Shown here: piece after piece, positions 58,293 through 64,000 of the stretch
Numbering within the stretch: position 1 is the first letter of the stretch
Layout: each line of letters begins with the position of its first letter
From: Ureaplasma miroungigenitalium
GTDB taxonomy: Bacteria; Bacillota_I; Bacilli_A; Mycoplasmatales; Mycoplasmoidaceae
Reading direction: 5' to 3'
DNA: 64,000 bases
Assembly: GCF_025780085.1 (NCBI RefSeq)
Contig: NZ_JAOXHL010000003.1
Span: 36,668-100,667 of the forward strand
Notes under the pieces: generated by a model
What the model saw: only the letters and a program-made list of their open reading frames with translations
Databases searched by the model: none
Told to the model about the DNA's origin: nothing
Position numbers and translations under genes: made by a program

Positions 58293-60350
58293 TTATTTAT
58301 TTTGAACGAATTGATCTCAATAATCGCCCCATTGATAAGCATCATTGATAGCGGTTTTATATTGTGCTTTTAAATCATCAGAAACTAGATTTAAAAGGTT
58401 TTCTAAGGTCGCATCAAGGATTTGGTTATAACCGATTGGTGAGCGAATCCCTTCGGTTCATAAGGTGTAATCTTCGATAAACACATTTTTAGACAAGATT
58501 TTGGGATCTTGTACGGTTTTCTCTTGCACAGCATTGGTTAGCATGGCATTAATATAAGTGTTTGTTGTATGGTTGGCAAATAAACTTTTTTTGTTTTTTG
58601 AAAGATTAAAGATGACATCAAAATTGTTATTAAATTTAGAAAAATTACCAGCTTCTAAACTATCTGTTCCTAGATTTCACCATCAACCATGATCATCCAT
58701 ATTTAAAATCGAGTTGGTAATCGATTCTTTAGCTTTTTTTACTGCCTCACTACCATCATCATATAAACAGTGCATATCTCCGTTATCGTGGATATGACAC
58801 CCTTTAGGGATTTTATTGGCTACTGGCTGCAATAAAGCTTGATAGGCATTCCCTTTTAGGTGTGGTTGAGGTCCTCTAAAACCTAAATCGTAATATAAAA
58901 ATCCGTATTTAGAAATAGTTTGCAAAGTACTAGTACCATTTCGTTCGAAAGTAGTTAATAAGCCGATAGCTAAGGACTTATCATTATTAAATTTGTAACT
59001 AGTTGGATCATAGCGAGGATCAACTAATCCTAATTTTTGAAACAAAAGACGCATTTTTGCTAATCGAGCATATAAATTTCCGGCAATGTGATTTGCATTA
59101 TTCAAGGCATTCTTCATTAAGTTTAAACGCTCGGGATCATTAGCAAATAACTTGGCAGCCTCGGGAGAATGAGCATAAGCCACAGTTCAATAAGCGATAT
59201 CGTATAAATACAACATAGATTCGCGCATTGATCCTAAGTAAATTTGGGCCCCACCATCTAAACGCAAGTTTTGTTCATAAACGGGGTGGTGATGTAAAAT
59301 TGAACGGACTCGTTCATCATCATCGCCATTTCATGCGCATAATGGTAAAGGGTCATTAAGATTGTAACTACATAAATCAGGACGGTAATTTAATTGTTTA
59401 ACACCAGCATTTTTTTCTTTTTCAGAAAGGACGAGGTTATTGATTAAATAGTAAATTTTAGAATTAAGCGAGTTTTGATTGTGCCAGTCACTAGATGGAG
59501 CAAAGATAGGCACAGCATTTTGATTAATAACGATTTTATTATCGGCTGTTTTTTCATAACCAATGATAAACTTAGCAAAGTTAGAATTCCAAAAATCAAA
59601 ACCTAAATTAGCATAGTCATGCAAATAACGTTCGTTAATTTGTTGGGCATGGTGAGCATAATTGTATAAAGGATATAACTCCCCTTTTTGTTCGTTCTGA
59701 TATTGCAAACCCAATTTTAAATTTTGGCGTAGCTGTGTGTTGGGTTGACTATTGAAATTATTTATTTGTTCAGGAGAAAGAGTTAAAAACAAATCTCGGC
59801 TGGCTTTAAAATCAGTTGGATAGGCGTGGGAGTTTTTGGTAATTGGTCCACCTTGCAACTCCAACGTTTTAGCGCCTGGTTGGAAATGCGAACTATCAAA
59901 TAAATAACGTTCATATAAAACCATTGAACCTTTATTGAAGTATCAATATTCTTCAGAACGTCCCTCGTTATAAGCGTTACCACTAAAACTAAATCAAGAG
60001 GGATCATAATTTTGAATTTGGTTTTCTAAACTAGCTAATTTAGAAGTTAGTTGTTGAGCGAATACAGGCTTGTTTTTAATATATGGTTGGAAGGTTTGTG
60101 GTTGCAAAGCATTCATGTAATCAAAGGGTGATTTTTTCTTTCAAAACAATTGTGTAGGATAAAAATCAGGAGCAATTCCTAAAGTTAAAAGATTATCAGC
60201 TTGTGATACATAAGTCGGAAAGATTTTATATAGTTTTGCCTGCTGTTTGCAGGATGTAGCAGCGACACTAACAGTCGCAGCTAAAACGCCTAAGGCAGAC
60301 AATCCTGTGATAATTTTTCATTTCTTTGATAATTGCTTCATATGCAGCAT
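58293..60350 (-). CDS. Large lipoprotein with a Cys-His cluster
   Basis: A 685-residue lipoprotein; lipobox AATSC with Cys34. Start ATG at 60350 lies 5 nt after GAGG; a second ATG three codons on is too distant. The mature chain is mostly helical, aromatic-rich, with many Tyr/Asn/Asp and a distinctive GCHIHDNGDMHCLYDDG (Cys518, His519, His521, His527, Cys528) that looks like a metal site. Forms an operon with the 306-residue lipoprotein. I do not recognise the family; metal acquisition is inference from the motif. Confidence 0.8.
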
Positions 60351-60459
60351 ACTCACCTCTGTATTCTAATGATATATAATATAATTTTAAAAATATCAGA
60401 ATTCATTTTTATTTGATTGTTTTTGCGAAAAAACTCAAATAATATACACATTCAAACAA

Positions 60460-60492
60460 AAAACCTTCTTGTATGAAAACAAAAAGGTTTTT
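60460..60492 (-). terminator. Terminator of rpsB
   Basis: AAAACCTT / AAGGTTTT stem with a 16-nt loop, T-run on the minus strand. Confidence 0.6.
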
Positions 60493-60513
60493 GAAAAAAT
60501 GTGATTGATTAAA

Positions 60514-61545
60514 TTATTTAGCTTGAGCGTTAATAACAGTTGCTGGTTTAACAGATTCGTCTGTTGAATTAGCTTCAGCTGTATTTCTGTTTGGACGGAA
60601 ATTATTACGTGGGTTGTAGTGACGAACGTAGTTACGGTTGAACATTCCACGGTTTTTGTTCTTGTTGTTTGAACGAGTTTCTGGAAGAATAATTTCTTCA
60701 TCTTTACGGTTAACAACCTTAGTAGGTTCATTTCTGATTTCCGCAATTGCATCACCTAAGACTCCTAGAATTAAAGCGATTGATTTAATTGCATAGTTAT
60801 TAATTGGGATAATGTAATCGATTAAACTTGGATCAGCATTTGTATTAGCTAACGCGATAACTGGAATTTTTAATTTACGAGCTTCACGTACGGCATTGAT
60901 GTCATTAACTGGGTCTACGACAACAATAACGTCAGGTAATGAACGCATGTTTTTAATTCCACCGTAGAATTTAGCTAATTTGTCAGTTTCTTTTTGAATT
61001 TCTAATTGTTCTTTTTTAGTGTATTTGTTGATGTCATCACTTTCAATTCGAGCTAAATTACGGTTGTATTTACGAATTGAATTGTTGATGTTACTAAAGT
61101 TTGTTAAAGTTCCACCTAATCAACGTTGTGTTACAAAGTAAGAATCTGTTCTTTCAGCTTCAGCTTGAACGATATCTTTAACAACTTTTCCACGTGTTCC
61201 TACGAACATTGCTTTTCCACCGTTAGAAACGATTTCTTGTAAGAATTTATAAGCACGGTCTAGGAATACAATCGTTTTTAAAACGTCAATAACGTGATTT
61301 TTAGAACGTTTAACGTGAATGTAACCTTGCATTTTTGGGTTTCATTTACGTGGGTGTAACCCGATATGAGCACCAGCTTCAGTTAATTTATCAACTGAAA
61401 CCAATTGTTTTAAGTTTTTTATAGTTGAATTTGCGTTGACTTTCGACTGAATAGCATCAGCAGGTGTAGTAGGTTTTTTCTCTACTTTCGCATTTTCAGT
61501 TGAAGTTTCTTCAACCGATTCAACTTTGTTAGTCAAATTTTCCAT
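60514..61545 (-). CDS. rpsB: 30S ribosomal protein S2 with long terminal extensions
   Basis: A 343-residue S2; the conserved core (VDKLTEAGAHIGLHPRKWNPKM ... RWLGGTLTNF ... PDVIVVVDP) spans about residues 50-270. Bacterial S2 is usually near 240-260 residues. The extra N-terminal 50 residues are Glu/Thr/Lys-rich, and the C-terminal 65 are Asn/Arg-rich (RNNKNKNRG, NPRNNFRPNRN). No tsf follows. A strong promoter precedes it. Confidence 0.96.
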
Positions 61546-61602
61546 TTGGAAGCACCTTTCGTGTATTAATTAATAATTTGTTATTATTACAATAACTTTT
61601 TA

Positions 61603-61608
61603 ATTATA
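61603..61608 (-). promoter_or_regulatory. -10 element of rpsB
   Basis: TATAAT on the minus strand in TTGTATAATTA, about 58 bp before the ATG. AAAGGTG is the ribosome-binding site. Confidence 0.6.
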
Positions 61609-61673
61609 CAATAAAACGTTTTCAAAAACAATCTAAAAAGATTTTTTTATAAGATAAACAAAAATTATTTTAA

Positions 61674-62987
61674 TTAATTATTTTCAAAAAAAGTTTTTCA
61701 ATATTCTTTTCCATCACTGATTGAATAAAGGTTTCAGATATTAACGCCTTTACCGTCTTCAATAAAACCACTAAGTCTGGCTGAACCTGTTGAATAATCG
61801 ACTCTAAGTCTAGTTATACCTACTCTCTCTGGTTCTTTTTCAGGAGATAAACGCATGGTATCTGACTTGTTATCAGAATCTGAGATATAAAGAGCTAAGA
61901 TATTGCCATTATCATCAAAATCAGCTCCTCAAATAGTAACAATATGACCTTTCGTTTTAGAACCAAAAGAGACAGCTAGTGCGCGACCTTCTTTTAATCA
62001 ATTGGTGACTGTTTCAGAAAAATGTTCTAAGGAGCCGGGACTAGCAACATCAGTGAGCCTATGCGCTTTAAAGACATCCTTAAAGAAACCACGCGAGGCT
62101 GCAGGAGAGTATTCACTTTCATTATTGGGAGTCATATAACTACTGTATTTATAACCATTTATAAACATATCAATTAATTTATCAGGTCATAAGGCACGAT
62201 TGGCAAACATACCATTAAAATAGTCAAAAATCCGACTACGGTCATAATAATGATTTTCATCTTGATAATTAACATTAATTGATTCAAGTTTTTTCTCAAT
62301 ATTACCAGCCTTAATTATTGCTTTGTCTGGATATTGTGCCACGTATTTTTGAATATATTCTTGGTTTCTGTCTAATCATCAATGTAATCAGTTAGTAGCA
62401 ACAATGGCCGAACATAGAGATCAATCGCCATTTATAAGGCGCTTATTGATATCATATCAACCCTCATTGTGTGCATTTCTTAAGGGGTATTCATACACTT
62501 CTAATTCTGGATCGTTAACTTTTCTAAAATCACTTAAATTTAAATTAACACCAGCGACCCATATTGTTTGGGCAACTTTTGCTTTTAATGAAGGAATAAT
62601 TTTAGTTGTATCAATGGTTGGTTTTTGGGTTTCTGGCGCTTTGTGATGTTCATCATTTTCTTCATTCGTTTGTTCATTTTGGGGTTCAACACTAGTCGCG
62701 TTGTTGTTAATCAAAACAAGATCACTATCGGGTTTTTTGGTGATTTGCTCCTTTTTTTCAGGAGTTTGTGTATTGGTGTTTGATTCATCTTGTATATCGT
62801 TATTATGAGAATCAGGGTGCTTTGATTGTTCTTCACCTTGCTTATCTGCGGGTGTTTGTTCTTGATTTGGATGAGATTCTTGATTGCCCATCTCATTTTC
62901 ATTTTTACTTGTTACATGAGTACAAGAAACAAGTGGTAATGGTAACAATAAGGACAGTGTTAATAAATAAATTTTGATATTTTTCAT
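61674..62987 (-). CDS. IdeS/Mac-family immunoglobulin-degrading cysteine protease, lipoprotein
   Basis: A 437-residue lipoprotein: lipobox PLVSC (Cys22), then a disordered Asn/Gln/Glu/Lys/His-rich spacer to about residue 140, then a peptidase C66 domain matching streptococcal IdeS nearly block by block. GWYDINKRL, CSAIVATNWLHWWLDRN, WPDKLIDMFINGYKY, GHIVTIWGADFDDNGN and YISDSD are all present. The catalytic set is complete: Cys192, His348, Asp370 (plus Asp372) and oxyanion Lys182, with the same Lys-Cys (10) and His-Asp (22) spacings as IdeS. IdeS cuts IgG below the hinge; relatives cut IgM. The frame passes several TGA-Trp codons. Unlike streptococcal IdeS it is tethered to the membrane. Confidence 0.93.
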
Positions 62988-63282
62988 AATTTATAATTGT
63001 ATCACAATGAGAAAACATCGGTTGAGAACAGCTTTTCAAGATCTTTTAATCATTAATGGATAAGTCTTTAGCAAAGTTTATTAGGACCACATTTGAAGAA
63101 GTCGGCTTTATCAGCAAACCTTTTTTAATACTTGAGCAAAAATACTAGTAGTGCAATAAACAATTTTACGGGACAAAAAACCAACCACTTGGCAATGTGT
63201 TTTTGTACATTGTGTTGTGGTTGATTTTTAAGGTTACCAAAAAATCTGTTATTTTGTTAAAAAATATTAACTAAATAATGTT
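62988..63282. other. Intergenic region with possible gene remnant
   Basis: A 295-bp gap between the IdeS-like gene and the edge lipoprotein. It holds the terminator at 63174-63223 and, on the plus strand at 63056-63148, a 30-codon open frame (MDKSLAKFIRTTFEEVGF...) whose amino acid use looks coding-like but which has no ribosome-binding site. It may be a decayed gene fragment. Otherwise I see nothing. Confidence 0.4.
63174..63223 (-). terminator. Terminator of the edge lipoprotein gene
   Basis: Outer stem CAACCAC / GTGGTTG and inner stem CAATGT / ACATTG; a T-run (AAAAAA on plus) follows on the minus strand. Confidence 0.7.
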
Positions 63283-64000
63283 TTATTTTTTATTTTTTCA
63301 AGCAACGTATTCGTCGTAACCTTCAAACACTCCGGTAGGTTGATTTTTTTCATCTTTTGGATAAACTCTATCGATTTCACGGAATCGACGTGATGTAAAG
63401 GCAATACTTGATAATAAATCTTTGTATTCTTCCCCTCAGTTTTGTGAATTTAAGATGTTCCCTGTTTTAGATCATCCAGAGAATCCAGCACCTAAAGTGT
63501 TAATGTTTAAACCATAGAAGAATTTAAGGTGTGTATTTGAAAGGTCACGAATTTTATCTGAACCTGGTACACTTGATGTTCCAATGGTTGGAATTCCATT
63601 AATGAAATCAGCACCATATAATTCTTTTAGATATTCAATACTTGATAATTTACCTTTATCAGACGTCGAAATAGTTAGAACTGAGAAGTAGTTAGGGTAA
63701 ATACCAAGTGATAATGTTTGGTCTAATACGTGGAATGAAGAAGCGTAGTAGTTGATATCTGTGCCATCAGGTCGGTGTTTTTTATAAGGACTCTTGCCTT
63801 CTTTGAAGACTTTTTTACCATTTACTACTTCTAAATCAGTTTCAGCAAATAGTTTAAGTGGGCTTTTATTAATTTTGAATTTTTCTTTAGCTTTTAAACC
63901 ATCTAATTCATCTTTTGGCATCCCGAATAATTCAGAATATTTTTGTAGTAATCAGTGAGTACCAGCGATTCCATAAGTTGAACTTCATCCATCATTACCC
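63283..64000 (-). CDS. Surface lipoprotein, C-terminal part (runs off the window)
   Basis: The last 238 or so residues of a gene entering from the right edge. It is clearly paralogous to the 545-residue lipoprotein at 55592: GNDGWSSTYGIAGTHW, LLQKYSELFGMPKDEL, FKEGKSPYKKHRPDGTDI, ASSFHVLDQTLSLGIYPNY, AFTSRRFREIDRVYP and final YDEYVAWKNKK. The N-terminus and lipobox lie outside. The region between the shared blocks has an insertion (FINGIPTIGTSSVPGSDK) not in the paralogue. Confidence 0.85.

Overview
The window comes from a wall-less bacterium of the genus Ureaplasma. Two things show this directly. A complete seven-gene urease operon (ureABC-EFGD) sits at 24.8-30.2 kb, and almost every conserved gene reads through in-frame TGA codons as tryptophan (genetic code 4). 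The DNA is AT-rich, genes are tightly packed and often overlap, and there are many signal-peptide lipoproteins. By eye the base composition looks less extreme than in the human ureaplasmas, so an animal species is possible, but I could not count this. I see no rRNA, tRNA, insertion sequence, prophage or CRISPR array.

Layout. 0-5.8 kb (+): the end of deoC, a MATE transporter, a DEAD-box helicase and a PHP-domain protein, then a separately promoted SMC-like ATPase with a small partner. 5.8-11.6 kb (-): one dense operon, ytpR-like/prs/rnmV/rsmI/rarA/metG. 11.8-14.6 kb (+): degV with a flavin reductase, then rplM-rpsI. 14.8-21.1 kb (+): a 2094-residue surface protein with two near-identical 714-bp-spaced repeats. 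21.1-24.6 kb (-): ABC ATPase, membrane protein, tlyA and a Y-family polymerase. 24.8-30.2 kb (+): urease. 30.2-34.4 kb (+): a Panacea-type toxin-antitoxin candidate pair, cinA, recA and rny. 34.4-35.3 kb (-): a deoxynucleoside kinase and a small membrane protein. 35.4-43.0 kb (+): dnaX, ybaB, recR, ffh, ferredoxin and a large lipoprotein. 43.0-43.7 kb (-): a His/Cys-rich protein. 44.0-55.5 kb (+): a mycoplasma-immunoglobulin-protease-like lipoprotein, uvrA, a lipoprotein, hpt, ftsH and serS. 55.6-64.0 kb (-): lipoproteins surrounding rpsB, including a clear homologue of the streptococcal immunoglobulin protease IdeS.

How it fits together. Urease supplies the ammonia gradient that drives ATP synthesis in ureaplasmas and needs nickel. 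Its structural genes are separated from the chaperone genes by a strong hairpin terminator, which would favour UreABC. UreE has no histidine tail. A separate protein with about 30 histidines and 18 cysteines in its last 140 residues could be the missing nickel or zinc buffer. The surface genes look dedicated to host contact. Two unrelated lipoproteins, one with an IdeS-type cysteine triad and one with a trypsin-like H-D-S triad, are strong candidates for antibody cleavage, and the giant repeat protein can vary in length by recombination.

The most notable finds are the IdeS homologue, the serine protease of the mycoplasma Ig-protease type, the His/Cys-rich metal protein, the Panacea pair, and the split PHP/ATPase module.
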